A stretch of 64,000 nucleotides of DNA from Thalassococcus sp. S3 (GTDB lineage Bacteria > Pseudomonadota > Alphaproteobacteria > Rhodobacterales > Rhodobacteraceae), in the NCBI RefSeq assembly GCF_004216475.1, contig NZ_CP022303.1:3348001-3412000 (forward strand), read 5' to 3'. This document shows positions 1-7,395 of this stretch, piece after piece. The notes beneath the pieces were generated by a model, which ran no database searches, was not told the origin of the DNA, and saw only the letters and a list, made by a program, of their open reading frames with translations. The stretch's first letter is position 1. Each line of letters opens with the position of its first letter. Both the position numbers and the translations under genes were made by a program.

Positions 1-97
1 CACGATCAGTTTCTACGAGGCCCTGCGCGACATGGACGGCGAAAGCCGGGACCGTGTTCTGATCGAGGTCACCAGCAAGGTGATCGATATCGACTAG
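1..97 (+). CDS. 3' end of an unidentified gene (cut by window edge)
   Basis: The window opens inside a reading frame on the plus strand (codons start at base 2) that runs 31 codons to a TAG at 95-97. The visible tail is soluble and mixed-charge, containing SFYEALRDMDGESRD and ending KVIDID. I do not recognise the family. The frame carries normal high-GC codon choice, so it is likely to be a real C-terminus, but the bulk of the gene lies outside the window and no function can be given. Confidence 0.5.
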   Translation, partial: TISFYEALRDMDGESRDRVLIEVTSKVIDID

Positions 98-110
98 GGC
101 CCCGGCCCGA

Positions 111-128
111 AAGGCCTGGCTAGGCCTT
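111..128. terminator. Hairpin between two converging genes
   Basis: AAGGCCT and AGGCCTT form a 7-bp perfect stem with a four-base loop. It lies 14 bases after the stop of the plus-strand fragment and 9 bases after the stop of the minus-strand mini-gene, so it could serve both. There is no clear T-run on either side, so termination strength is uncertain. Confidence 0.4.
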
Positions 129-136
129 CAAAAGCT

Positions 137-217
137 TCAGACGAATGTCGCCATGACGCCCCAAAGGCTCATCATCGCGACAAAACCGGCGATGGTGGGG
201 ATGATCACTTTCTCCAT
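137..217 (-). CDS. 26-residue single-pass membrane mini-protein
   Basis: On the minus strand an ATG at 217 opens 26 codons ending in TGA at 137-139. A strong ribosome binding site, GGAAAGGAGA, sits 6 bases before the ATG, which is the main reason to accept so short a gene. The product begins MEKVII and is otherwise a single hydrophobic helix with a Pro at residue 7, two Met pairs and one Trp; it has almost no soluble part. This is the look of small bacterial subunits that sit beside larger membrane complexes, but I cannot match it to a named family and there is no membrane complex gene next to it in this window. A hairpin lies just downstream. Expression and partner are unknown. Confidence 0.55.
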   Translation of the reverse strand: MEKVIIPTIAGFVAMMSLWGVMATFV

Positions 218-530
218 GGTCTTTCTCCTTTCCGGGCACCCCGTTCGGGGGTGCGGTGCGTGCCGCGCAGCCCGTTGCCGCGCGATCTGGAAAGGACATG
301 GGTGCGACCGTCTGACACATAAAGACCGATAAGTTCACCTTACGTCACGCTGACGGGACCGGACTGAAACAGAGCGGGCACGCGCGCACTGCCCGATAGG
401 ATGCGCATCCATTTGCAGGCTACTGGACGGGGATGCACAGACGCCCCCACCCCTTCACGGGTTAACCTTTTACTTGGCCCTGCCCCCTCGCCCCCATAGG
501 CTGATGCGAAACGGACAAGGGCCCACGACT
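218..530. other. Intergenic region, promoter space for divergent genes
   Basis: About 310 bases separate the divergent mini-gene and the thioesterase gene, so both promoters must lie here. I see no tRNA, no convincing further ORF and no strong palindrome. The stretch around 315-350 is less GC-rich than its surroundings and is the best place for the minus-strand promoter. Confidence 0.4.
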
Positions 531-935
531 ATGACCGCAGCAGAGATCCAAACCCTACTGGAGGAAAACTTCGCCCCCTGGGTTCTCGCCCTCGACCTGT
601 CCGTCCAGGGCGCCTCACCCGCACACACGACGCTGCGCATGCCACTGACCCCGCAGCTTGCCCGCGTGGGCGGCATCGTGTCCGGGCAAGCGCTGGCTGC
701 CTTGTCAGACACGTCCATGGTTCTCGCGACAATTGCCCATGTCGGTGAGTTCAAACCCCTGGCGACCACAAACCTCGACGTCCAGTTTCTGCGCCCCGGT
801 GTGGGCGCTGCCATCCTTTGCCGGGCCGAAGTGGTGCGTGCGGGCAAGGCGCTGATCTTCACACGCGCCCTCATGACCGAGGAAGACAGCGCCAAATCCG
901 TCGCCACGGCGACTGCGACGTTCTACGCGCCTTAA
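531..935 (+). CDS. PaaI-family hotdog thioesterase
   Basis: A 134-residue protein with the single hotdog-fold layout of the PaaI/4HBT thioesterases: an N-terminal helix, the GGIVSGQALAALSDT helix (about residues 46-61) that normally carries the catalytic acid, and the TTNLDVQFLRPG strand near residues 80-92. The family hydrolyses acyl-CoA thioesters in the cytoplasm, often phenylacetyl-CoA-type or medium-chain substrates; the substrate here cannot be told. An upstream in-frame ATG at 474 would add 19 residues rich in Pro and Arg that look untranslated, so the ATG at 531 is preferred. It is followed 40 bases later by a lipoprotein gene on the same strand, with no obvious functional link. Confidence 0.85.
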   Translation: MTAAEIQTLLEENFAPWVLALDLSVQGASPAHTTLRMPLTPQLARVGGIVSGQALAALSDTSMVLATIAHVGEFKPLATTNLDVQFLRPGVGAAILCRAEVVRAGKALIFTRALMTEEDSAKSVATATATFYAP

Positions 936-974
936 TCGCTTCCCAGACGCATCTGCCCAAGCTACGGTCGCCTC

Positions 975-1658
975 ATGTGGAAAGCGCTTCTTATCTTTGC
1001 CCTGGTCCTGACCGCTTGCGGTCGTCCCCTGACCACGGATGAACGGGCATTCGCCCAAAAAATCCACGGAGATTCCATAGACTTAGATCGCGTGCGCTTG
1101 GCTCGCGGGGCATTGGTCGGCGCGGTCACCTTCCGCCGTCCGGCCCGCCCGCGCGTCTCCTGCCGCGAGCGGATCCTGCCGCCACCCAAGACCGATATCA
1201 TCACCACCCGCCCGGCGGCGGTGGTGCTCTTCAATCGCATCCACTTCACCCGGGACTGGTATATCGAGAATTACATGCCGCTCTATCCCGAACGGCTCTA
1301 CCTGATCGAAGCGATGCTGCTTGCGCATGAACTGACCCATGTCTGGCAATGGCAGAACCGAGACGTGACCGGCTATCACCCCCTGCGTGCCGCAGCCGAA
1401 CATCAACGCAGCGCAGACCCTTATCTCTTTGAAACAGAGGACGAAAAGAACTTCCTCGATTACGGTTTCGAACAACAGGGCGCGATCGTGGAGGAATATG
1501 TCTGCTGCCGCGCCCTTGCCCCCGACGCCGCGCGGACGGAACGGCTGCACCAAATGCTGAGCGCGGCCTTTCCGGTCTCCCGCCTGCCCGATGTCGGGCG
1601 GGAAAGCGATGTGGTGCTGCCCTGGAAAGAGGCGGAACTGAACGGGATCTGCGACTAG
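975..1658 (+). CDS. Putative HExxH lipoprotein (metallopeptidase-like)
   Basis: The 227-residue product starts with a lipoprotein signal peptide whose lipobox LTAC puts the acylated Cys at residue 15. A zinc-peptidase-like motif HELTH occupies residues 118-122 in the sequence LLAHELTHVWQW, followed by a conserved-looking acidic, aromatic C-terminal half (VEEYVCC near residue 175). HExxH followed by VWQ is seen in several families of uncharacterised envelope proteins, so zinc binding is likely but proteolysis is not shown. It probably sits in the periplasm, tethered to a membrane. It converges with the cytochrome gene downstream, the two stop codons overlapping by four bases. Confidence 0.7.
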   Translation: MWKALLIFALVLTACGRPLTTDERAFAQKIHGDSIDLDRVRLARGALVGAVTFRRPARPRVSCRERILPPPKTDIITTRPAAVVLFNRIHFTRDWYIENYMPLYPERLYLIEAMLLAHELTHVWQWQNRDVTGYHPLRAAAEHQRSADPYLFETEDEKNFLDYGFEQQGAIVEEYVCCRALAPDAARTERLHQMLSAAFPVSRLPDVGRESDVVLPWKEAELNGICD

Positions 1659-2059
1659 CCGTCGACCTGAATATCCTCAAGATATTCGAGCAAGGCCGCA
1701 AGGGGCCTTGGCACCGGTGTCATGCGGCCGTCGATTTCCACGGGCACGGTGTCTCCTTCAAGGATCGCGCCGAATTCCGGCATGACGCGGCCCGTATGCT
1801 CCCCCTTTCCGTAACCGTCGATCACCGAAAGCACTTCGGCACGTGGGAAAACACCGTCATTGCGCAACGCGATCTGTGTAAGATCCGGAGGAACCTGGCC
1901 ACCGATCAGCACACCGCCCCCGGTTCCCCGATAGTCGTGACAGGCGGTGCAATTGTCAGCAAAGAGCCGTGCACCTTCGCGGGGTTCGGGCATCTCGTTC
2001 ATAGCAACACAGGCTGTGAGCGCGATGCACGCCGCAGGGAGTAGAAGCAATCGCATCAT
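1655..2059 (-). CDS. Small c-type cytochrome lipoprotein
   Basis: A 134-residue exported cytochrome. The signal peptide ends in a lipobox (LTAC, Cys17), so the protein is probably membrane-anchored. Haem attachment is through CTACH at residues 37-41, and VMPEFG near residue 92 offers the distal Met ligand. The fold is that of a class I monohaem cytochrome c. Its start codon overlaps the stop of the upstream cytochrome gene as ATGA, so the two are translated as a pair and may pass electrons to one another. The oxidoreductase they serve is not adjacent. Confidence 0.85.
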   Translation of the reverse strand: MMRLLLLPAACIALTACVAMNEMPEPREGARLFADNCTACHDYRGTGGGVLIGGQVPPDLTQIALRNDGVFPRAEVLSVIDGYGKGEHTGRVMPEFGAILEGDTVPVEIDGRMTPVPRPLAALLEYLEDIQVDG

Positions 2060-2460
2060 TCGCCGTCCTGCAACGTTTCGAGATAAGCCACCAGATCGAC
2101 GATGGGCTGGCTGGTCAGAATCGGCTGTCCGGCAGGCGTTTTCATCGCTGCATCCTCACCCTCGAAGAAAAAGCCGTAAACGGGCATCGGGCTGCCATGG
2201 CTGGTCAGGGGGTCCCGCCCGTCGATGCGCATCACCACACGTTCCGTCGGGAAGACGCCGTCATAGCGCTGGGTCAGCGTTGTCAGGTCGGACGGCTTGA
2301 TCACCATCACCCCAGCCATCGGTCCGGCCCCCGTGGCCTCCAAACCATGGCACATGGCACAATGGTTCCGGAACAATTCGGCGCCGACCTCGACGTCCTG
2401 CGCCAAGGCCGGTCCAGCCAGGGTCATCGCCATGGCAAAGCTGAGTATGCGTGAAGTCAT
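2056..2460 (-). CDS. Small periplasmic c-type cytochrome
   Basis: Reading from the ATG at 2460 gives 134 residues with a cleavable signal peptide (ALA-QD, cleavage near residue 20), one CAMCH haem site at residues 34-38 and MPVYG as a probable distal ligand. The start is set by GGAGGA 7 bases upstream; an earlier in-frame ATG at 2550 would put 30 non-signal residues in front. It resembles the downstream cytochrome over the haem region (the DLT...YDGVFP segment matches DLTQIALRNDGVFP), suggesting a tandem duplication. Monohaem soluble electron carrier; partner unknown. Confidence 0.85.
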   Translation of the reverse strand: MTSRILSFAMAMTLAGPALAQDVEVGAELFRNHCAMCHGLEATGAGPMAGVMVIKPSDLTTLTQRYDGVFPTERVVMRIDGRDPLTSHGSPMPVYGFFFEGEDAAMKTPAGQPILTSQPIVDLVAYLETLQDGE

Positions 2461-2563
2461 CGTGTCCTCCTCCAGGTTGCAACCTGCCCCGATCACAGGT
2501 TCAGACTTGCCCAGCGCGGGGATGAGAACCATGATCCAAATCAACTGCATAGGAGAGACTTGG

Positions 2564-2998
2564 GTGGCTCAATACGCGTTGGTTATGTTGTTGGCTGGAA
2601 TCGGCATCCCGATCCTTGCCGCGCTCAATGCCGCACTTGGCGTCCGCATCGGCTCGCCAGCGGCGGCGGCGGCCGTCCTTTTTTCCGTCGCTTTCGCAAC
2701 CACCGCCTGCGCGGTGCTGCTGACCGGGCCACACGCCCTGACGAAAATCACGCTCGCCCCGAGATACCTTTTACTCGCCGGTGTCCTGATCGCGTTCTAC
2801 GTGCTCTCGATTACTTATATTGCCCCGCATTTCGGAGTGGGCAACGCAGTCTTTTTCGTTTTGATCGGGCAATTGATCAGCGCAGCGGCTATAGATCATT
2901 TCGGCCTTTTCGGCGCTCAGATCAGTCCCATCAGCCTCACACGCGCGGCGGGGATCGGGATCATGGCCTTGGGTGTCTGGGTGACCCAACTCGCGTAA
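2564..2998 (+). CDS. DUF606-type membrane transporter (DMT superfamily)
   Basis: About 144 residues with four to five hydrophobic segments, Gly/Ala-rich, ending LGVWVTQLA; the layout and the ALNAALG and IGQLISA...DHFGLFG segments fit the DUF606/YdcZ family, half-size members of the drug/metabolite transporter superfamily. I place the start at the GTG at 2564 because AGGAGAG at 2551-2557 stands at the right distance, and because longer starts would add a charged, non-homologous leader overlapping the divergent cytochrome gene. An ATG at 2531 is the alternative. Substrate unknown. It converges with the dehydrogenase gene downstream, only five bases away. Confidence 0.7.
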   Translation: MAQYALVMLLAGIGIPILAALNAALGVRIGSPAAAAAVLFSVAFATTACAVLLTGPHALTKITLAPRYLLLAGVLIAFYVLSITYIAPHFGVGNAVFFVLIGQLISAAAIDHFGLFGAQISPISLTRAAGIGIMALGVWVTQLA

Positions 2999-3003
2999 CC
3001 CGT

Positions 3004-3987
3004 TCAGCTCAGGCCCGCGAGGCTGCGAGCCTGGGACCAAAGAGCGTCATCCACATTGACAGGATCCGCCAAAACGCGCCCTTGTCCCGGCATGCGTGCG
3101 CCGGGATCCATGGCGATACCTTCGACAACCTCCGCCAGTCGATCCACGAAGCTGTCGGACAGTGCGGGGTCGATAAGCATGTAGAACTGGCCAAGGTCAT
3201 GAGGCGGTCCGTCATCGGCCTTTAGCGGATGTACGTTGCGAGAGGTCACGCTGCCGGTCATGCCAGCCGCCAAAAGCTCCGCCATGAGACCAAAGCCCCA
3301 CCCCTTGTAGCCGCCCATCGAGACAAGAGAGCCTGAAAGTGCAGCCTCTGGATCCGTCGTTGGGGCACCATCGGCATCGAGCGCCCAGCCTTCGGGAATA
3401 CGCTCTCCAGCGGCTTTCGCCATGGTGATCTTGCCCAGCGCCACCGTGGTTGTGGACTGGTCAAACTGCAACGCGATCCCGCCGTGTCCATCCGGCACCG
3501 AGAAGGCCACGGGGTTGGTCCCGATGACCCGTGTCTTGCCACCTGGCGGCGCCACGATCGGCGACGCATTCGTCATCCCGAGCGCGATGAAACCGGCACG
3601 CGCGATCTGCCCGGTAAAGTATCCCAAAGAGGTGCAAGTATGCGTATGGCCTATGGCAAGCGACGCCGTGCCATTGGCCCGCACCGAATCGATCGCGTGC
3701 GGAAGCCCGCGCGCGAAGGCGGGTTGGGCAAACCCCATCCGTCCATCCACCGCAACATGGGCGGGCCTTGGCGCGGTAACCTTCGGTTCAACCTGGCCCT
3801 GCACCCGTCCTGACCGAAGTTGCCTGCAATAGCTCTCAAGATAGTAAAGGCCACAGATCCTGTTTCCCGTGGCCTCGGCTTCGGCAACGGCTTTGGCGAC
3901 CTCCGCCGCAATCCAACTGTCGGCGCCGTGTGCGACAAGGGCCGATTTGGTGATATCCTCGATCTCTGCCAGCGCGATTTCGGTCAC
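3004..3987 (-). CDS. Ldh family NAD(P)-dependent oxidoreductase
   Basis: A 327-residue member of the malate/L-lactate/ureidoglycolate dehydrogenase family (Ldh_2 fold, unrelated to classical lactate dehydrogenase). The family reduces or oxidises 2-oxo/2-hydroxy acids or cyclic imines with NAD(P). Visible family signatures include [10 protein letters not shown] near residue 41, the region around His116 (GHTHTC) where the family has its catalytic His, the NAD-site segment [17 protein letters not shown] (about residues 147-163) and [15 protein letters not shown] (about 224-238). It is the last gene of a lol operon: its ATG overlaps the stop of lolD as ATGA. No functional link to lipoprotein sorting is known. 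Substrate cannot be assigned from sequence. Confidence 0.85.
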   Translation of the reverse strand: MTEIALAEIEDITKSALVAHGADSWIAAEVAKAVAEAEATGNRICGLYYLESYCRQLRSGRVQGQVEPKVTAPRPAHVAVDGRMGFAQPAFARGLPHAIDSVRANGTASLAIGHTHTCTSLGYFTGQIARAGFIALGMTNASPIVAPPGGKTRVIGTNPVAFSVPDGHGGIALQFDQSTTTVALGKITMAKAAGERIPEGWALDADGAPTTDPEAALSGSLVSMGGYKGWGFGLMAELLAAGMTGSVTSRNVHPLKADDGPPHDLGQFYMLIDPALSDSFVDRLAEVVEGIAMDPGARMPGQGRVLADPVNVDDALWSQARSLAGLS

Positions 3988-4676
3988 GTGCCTGTTCCTT
4001 CCACCAGTACGCCGGCCTCCAGCCGGACCATGCGGTCCATGCGGGCGGCCAGCTCCAGATTATGCGTGGCGATCAGGGCCGCAAGGCCGGTGCCCGCGAC
4101 AAGCTCCATCAACGCGCTGAAGACCTGATCCGAGGTGTTGGGATCCAGATTACCGGTCGGCTCATCCGCCAACAAAAGCGCCGGCGCATTGGCCAGGGCC
4201 CGGCAGAAGGCGACGCGTTGCTGCTCTCCCCCGGACAGCGCGGCGGGCCGGTGCCCCGCGCGTTCGCCGACACCCACGCGGGTCAGAAGGCCCATGGCGC
4301 GCGTCTCGGCGTCCTTTTGCGAGATGCCGTTGGCCAGTTGCGGCAAGACGATGTTTTCAAGCGCGGTGAATTCCGGCAGCAGGTGATGGAACTGGTAGAC
4401 AAAGCCGATCTTTTGCCGGCGCAACCGGGTGCGGACACGGTCGGATTGACCAGTCATCGCGGCACCGGCAATCTCCAGCGTGCCTTCGTCCGCGGCGTCC
4501 AACAAGCCTGCGATGTGAAGCAGCGTGGATTTTCCCGCGCCGGAGGGGGCGACCAGTGCAACGACTTCACCCGCTTTCACCGTTAGATCGACACCGCGCA
4601 GGACCTGGATTTCACCGGGCGTGCCACGATTATAGGTCTTCCCGATCTCGCTCAGGCGAAGTGCTGCATCACTCAT
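3984..4676 (-). CDS. lolD: Lipoprotein-releasing ABC transporter ATPase LolD
   Basis: A 230-residue ABC ATPase of the LolD/MacB class with Walker [10 protein letters not shown] (about residues 43-51), signature [11 protein letters not shown] (about 144-154) and Walker [13 protein letters not shown]. It drives extraction of outer-membrane lipoproteins from the inner membrane. It is encoded directly after the permease, the two reading frames overlapping by eight bases, and it overlaps the following dehydrogenase gene by four, so all three are almost certainly co-translated. The first residue of the Walker A loop is Ala instead of the usual Gly, which is tolerated in this family. Confidence 0.92.
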   Translation of the reverse strand: MSDAALRLSEIGKTYNRGTPGEIQVLRGVDLTVKAGEVVALVAPSGAGKSTLLHIAGLLDAADEGTLEIAGAAMTGQSDRVRTRLRRQKIGFVYQFHHLLPEFTALENIVLPQLANGISQKDAETRAMGLLTRVGVGERAGHRPAALSGGEQQRVAFCRALANAPALLLADEPTGNLDPNTSDQVFSALMELVAGTGLAALIATHNLELAARMDRMVRLEAGVLVEGTGT

Positions 4677-5955
4677 AGCGCAACGCCTCCACCGGGTTCA
4701 TGCGCGCCGCGCGCCGGGCCGGAAAGATCGTGACGATAAAAGACAGGCTGAGCGACAGGGCAATCGCGCTCAGCACATCGGAAAGGTGCAGCTGCGCCGG
4801 CAGACTGTAGATCCCCCGGATCGACGGATCCCAGACACCGCCCCCCATCATCACGTTTACGAACGAAAAAACCGGGTCGATATAGATCGCGAACAGGCAG
4901 CCCAGGATCACACCCAAGGTCGTGCCAATCAGGCCGGTGGACGCGCCGCAGATGAAAAAGATCCGCAGGATGTTCCCTTCGCTCAGCCCCACAGTGCGCA
5001 GAATGCCGATATCGCGACCCTTGTTCTTCACCAGCATAATCAGCCCCGACACGATATTCATCGCCGCGATAAGCACAAGGATCGACAGGATCACGAACAT
5101 GATGTTGTCCTCGACCTCCAGCGCGCGGAGAAAACCGCCAGAGGCATCCTGCCAGGTCCACACCTGCGCCCGTTCCCCGGCGGCGCGGATCAAAGGCAAG
5201 GCCATCGCATTCACATTGTCTGGATCTTCGACCATCACCTCCAACTCGTCGACGACACCCTCGCGGTTGAAGAAGGACTGTGCCTCCTGCAGGGGAAGGT
5301 AGACGCGGACACGGTCGATGTCGTAGCGCCCGGCGCTGAAGATATGCACGACTTCGTAGGCATTGACCCTTGGGCTTGTCCCAAAGGCGGTGCGCACACC
5401 GTTGGGAGAGATCAGCTTGATGCGATCTCCCACCTGCGCGCCAAGCTGCTGGGCCACGCCGCTGCCGATGGCGATGCCCTCCTCATACCTGTCGAAGGAA
5501 CCGCCCGTGCCCTCGGCCGGCTCAAGCCCCGGCAGGGTCTGCACATCGTCCACTCTCATACCGAAGACCTGCACCCCCGCATTGCTTGAGCGGAGATTGG
5601 CCATCACCTGGCCCTGAATGCGTGGGGCGACACGCGTGACCCCCGGCACCTCTGCCACACGGGCGACCATCGCATCGTAATCCGCGATGGTGCGGTCGAT
5701 CCGCCCTTGCTCGGTCACCTGCCCGGCATTGTAGATCTGCACATGGGCGTTCGCGCCAAGGATCGTATCGACGAATTCCGCGCGAAAGCCCGAGCGCACC
5801 GCAAGCGTCGCGATCAGCGCAAAAACGGCAAGCGTAATGCCGATGATGCTGATCCAGGTCATCGTGCTGACCCCCCCTTCGGCGCGGCGGGCGCGCAGAT
5901 AGCGCCATGCGATCATCCACTCAAAAGCGGAAAAAGGGGCTGGTGATTTGGCCAT
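4669..5955 (-). CDS. Lipoprotein-releasing ABC transporter permease (LolC/LolE type)
   Basis: A 428-residue permease with one N-terminal transmembrane helix (about residues 33-55), a large periplasmic MacB-like domain (about 60-270) and three C-terminal helices ending in the conserved [18 protein letters not shown]. With LolD it releases lipoproteins to the LolA chaperone. Only one permease gene is present beside lolD; alphaproteobacteria commonly have a single LolC/E-like (LolF) subunit that works as a homodimer in place of the LolC-LolE pair of enterics, so I leave the symbol open. Transcribed with lolD and the Ldh-type gene; the merR gene lies 52 bases upstream on the same strand. Confidence 0.9.
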   Translation of the reverse strand: MAKSPAPFSAFEWMIAWRYLRARRAEGGVSTMTWISIIGITLAVFALIATLAVRSGFRAEFVDTILGANAHVQIYNAGQVTEQGRIDRTIADYDAMVARVAEVPGVTRVAPRIQGQVMANLRSSNAGVQVFGMRVDDVQTLPGLEPAEGTGGSFDRYEEGIAIGSGVAQQLGAQVGDRIKLISPNGVRTAFGTSPRVNAYEVVHIFSAGRYDIDRVRVYLPLQEAQSFFNREGVVDELEVMVEDPDNVNAMALPLIRAAGERAQVWTWQDASGGFLRALEVEDNIMFVILSILVLIAAMNIVSGLIMLVKNKGRDIGILRTVGLSEGNILRIFFICGASTGLIGTTLGVILGCLFAIYIDPVFSFVNVMMGGGVWDPSIRGIYSLPAQLHLSDVLSAIALSLSLSFIVTIFPARRAARMNPVEALRYE

Positions 5956-6007
5956 TCTGGCTCCTGCTCGAACTTTTGGCGGAGAGTGCGGCGCTCATGT
6001 GCCGGGG

Positions 6008-6376
6008 TCAAGACACCCGCGCACGACCACCCAGCCCAAGTGGGCAGACATTGGCCAAACGGGCCTCCAACATACCGCGCAACTGCAAAAGCCGCGCGAC
6101 CTTGTCATCGATCTCAGCCAGCTTCGCGCGCAAAAGATCCGCGACAGCCTCCGCATCCATTTCGGCCTGATTTCCGCCGACAAGCTCCGAGATCTCGCGC
6201 AGCGAAAACCCCAACGCCTGTGCAAGCCGAATCAAACCGACCACCGCCTCGGTCTCCTTGGGAAAATCGCGGTAGCCGTTGGCTTTGCGATCCGCCCGGA
6301 TCAATCCACGCCGCTCGTAAAGCCGCAGCGCGTCACGACTGACGCCGGACCGATCCGAAAGATCACCGATTTGCAT
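6008..6376 (-). CDS. MerR-family transcriptional regulator
   Basis: 122 residues: N-terminal winged helix with the family opening MQIGDLSDRSGVSRDALRLYERRGLI (residues 1-26, helix-turn-helix at about 2-21), then the linker and a long dimerising coiled coil (about 70-108). The short effector region ends with one Cys, Cys111, in VCPLGL. A single Cys rules out the two-Cys metal site of HmrR/CueR-type sensors, so a metal other than by a different site, an aldehyde, or a thiol-reactive signal are the open options. The gene is divergent from a small membrane protein, with a textbook MerR-type promoter between them at 6389-6418. Confidence 0.88.
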   Translation of the reverse strand: MQIGDLSDRSGVSRDALRLYERRGLIRADRKANGYRDFPKETEAVVGLIRLAQALGFSLREISELVGGNQAEMDAEAVADLLRAKLAEIDDKVARLLQLRGMLEARLANVCPLGLGGRARVS

Positions 6377-6388
6377 GCCAATTCTCCC

Positions 6389-6418
6389 TTGACCCTGGAC
6401 TTAGGTCAAAGGTTTAAA
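6389..6418 (+). promoter_or_regulatory. MerR-type operator-promoter
   Basis: A perfect inverted repeat TTGACC-N9-GGTCAA spans 6389-6409. Its left arm doubles as a -35 box (TTGACC) and a -10 box TTTAAA lies at 6413-6418, giving an 18-bp spacer (19 if the -10 is read one base later). A stretched spacer with the operator inside it is the hallmark of promoters activated by MerR-family proteins. It reads toward the membrane protein gene at 6455 and starts 12 bases from the merR start codon, so it probably serves as operator for both genes. Confidence 0.75.
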
Positions 6419-6454
6419 CCAGCCGGCATTCGAAAACCAGTTAGGATGAACCGA

Positions 6455-6883
6455 ATGCTCACCACCTCACACTTCACCCGAATTTTCCGCGTCTCAGCCT
6501 GGTACGATATTGCCGTGACATGGCCTTATGCGACCCCGTTCACCCTGCCGTTGATGCATGATGTGCTGAATGCGGTTCACGGTGCCGCAGGATGGGCGCC
6601 CATCCCTGAATTCTCGCCATTCGCCACCCTTTTTGCCAACTTCTTCGGAACGGTGGTGCTGATCTGGTCTGTCGTCCGTCTGCATCTCAACGATCCGCGT
6701 CTTGCGCGCTACGACGCCCTGGGCCGCTTTCTGTTTTCAAGCTGGATGATCTATGCGCTCAGCATGGGCGTCAGCCCTATCGTTTGGGTTTTTCTTGTGA
6801 TCGAGATCAGCTTTGGCATCCTTCAGGCCTTGCCGGTGCGCTCAACCAACAGCGGCGCGTCTGCGGCGGAAGAGACGGCGTAA
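6455..6883 (+). CDS. Four-helix membrane protein, putative target of the divergent MerR
   Basis: 142 residues with about four hydrophobic segments (roughly residues 15-35, 50-72, 85-103 and 106-125). The N-terminal part contains SAWYDIAVTWPYATPF, and I do not recognise a named family. The ATG at 6455 is chosen because AGGA at 6443-6446 is correctly spaced; an ATG at 6446 would have no room for a ribosome binding site. It sits directly behind the MerR-type promoter, so it is likely induced by whatever the regulator senses, and may export or neutralise it. The 3' end overlaps the convergent DUF2937 gene by 42 bases. Confidence 0.7.
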   Translation: MLTTSHFTRIFRVSAWYDIAVTWPYATPFTLPLMHDVLNAVHGAAGWAPIPEFSPFATLFANFFGTVVLIWSVVRLHLNDPRLARYDALGRFLFSSWMIYALSMGVSPIVWVFLVIEISFGILQALPVRSTNSGASAAEETA

Positions 6884-7327
6884 CACGGATATGACCGCAG
6901 CGCCTCCGCCAAAACCGGCCAGAACGAACAGAACGCCATCAAATGTGGCTGGCACTGCGGGCCGGTAGGCGGACCAGGTTGCCTCGACGAGCTGGGGATC
7001 GGCAAAGCGCCGGATCTCCAGCAGCCGTCCACCATCTCCCAACGGGCGCAGGACGGCAAGATCCGCCGACAAACGGTCGTAGCGCCGGATCGTCCGCTCC
7101 ATGTCGGCCCGGCGCCGCTCCACGAAGACAGAGCCTTGCATCTGTTCCAGGGCCGCCGTTCTGGACAAGCCGACCGCGCGGGCCGAGGCATCAAAGTCGG
7201 CCACGACATCTGACAGCGCATCGACGGCCCCGCCGAGGCGTTGGACATATTGCTGTGAAAAGGTTGGGAATTGCGACAACAGCGTGGCACCCGCGATGCC
7301 GCCTGCCAAGGTCAAAGCCCGGATCAT
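6842..7327 (-). CDS. DUF2937-like membrane protein
   Basis: 161 residues with an N-terminal hydrophobic segment (about 2-18), a long central helical part containing FPTFSQQYVQRLGGAVDAL and RRRADMERTIRRYDRL, and a second hydrophobic segment (about 128-148) followed by a basic tail RRLFRRRRAAVG. This two-helix layout with a periplasmic coiled coil fits the DUF2937 family, whose function is unknown. It is convergent with the MerR-controlled gene and precedes proS on the same strand at a distance of 68 bases. Confidence 0.65.
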   Translation of the reverse strand: MIRALTLAGGIAGATLLSQFPTFSQQYVQRLGGAVDALSDVVADFDASARAVGLSRTAALEQMQGSVFVERRRADMERTIRRYDRLSADLAVLRPLGDGGRLLEIRRFADPQLVEATWSAYRPAVPATFDGVLFVLAGFGGGAAVISVLRRLFRRRRAAVG

Positions 7328-7395
7328 GTTCTGCCTCTCTGCTCGCCGTTTGGGTCACGGTCTGTGAGCAGATCCTAGCAGAAATGAAGCCCCGA

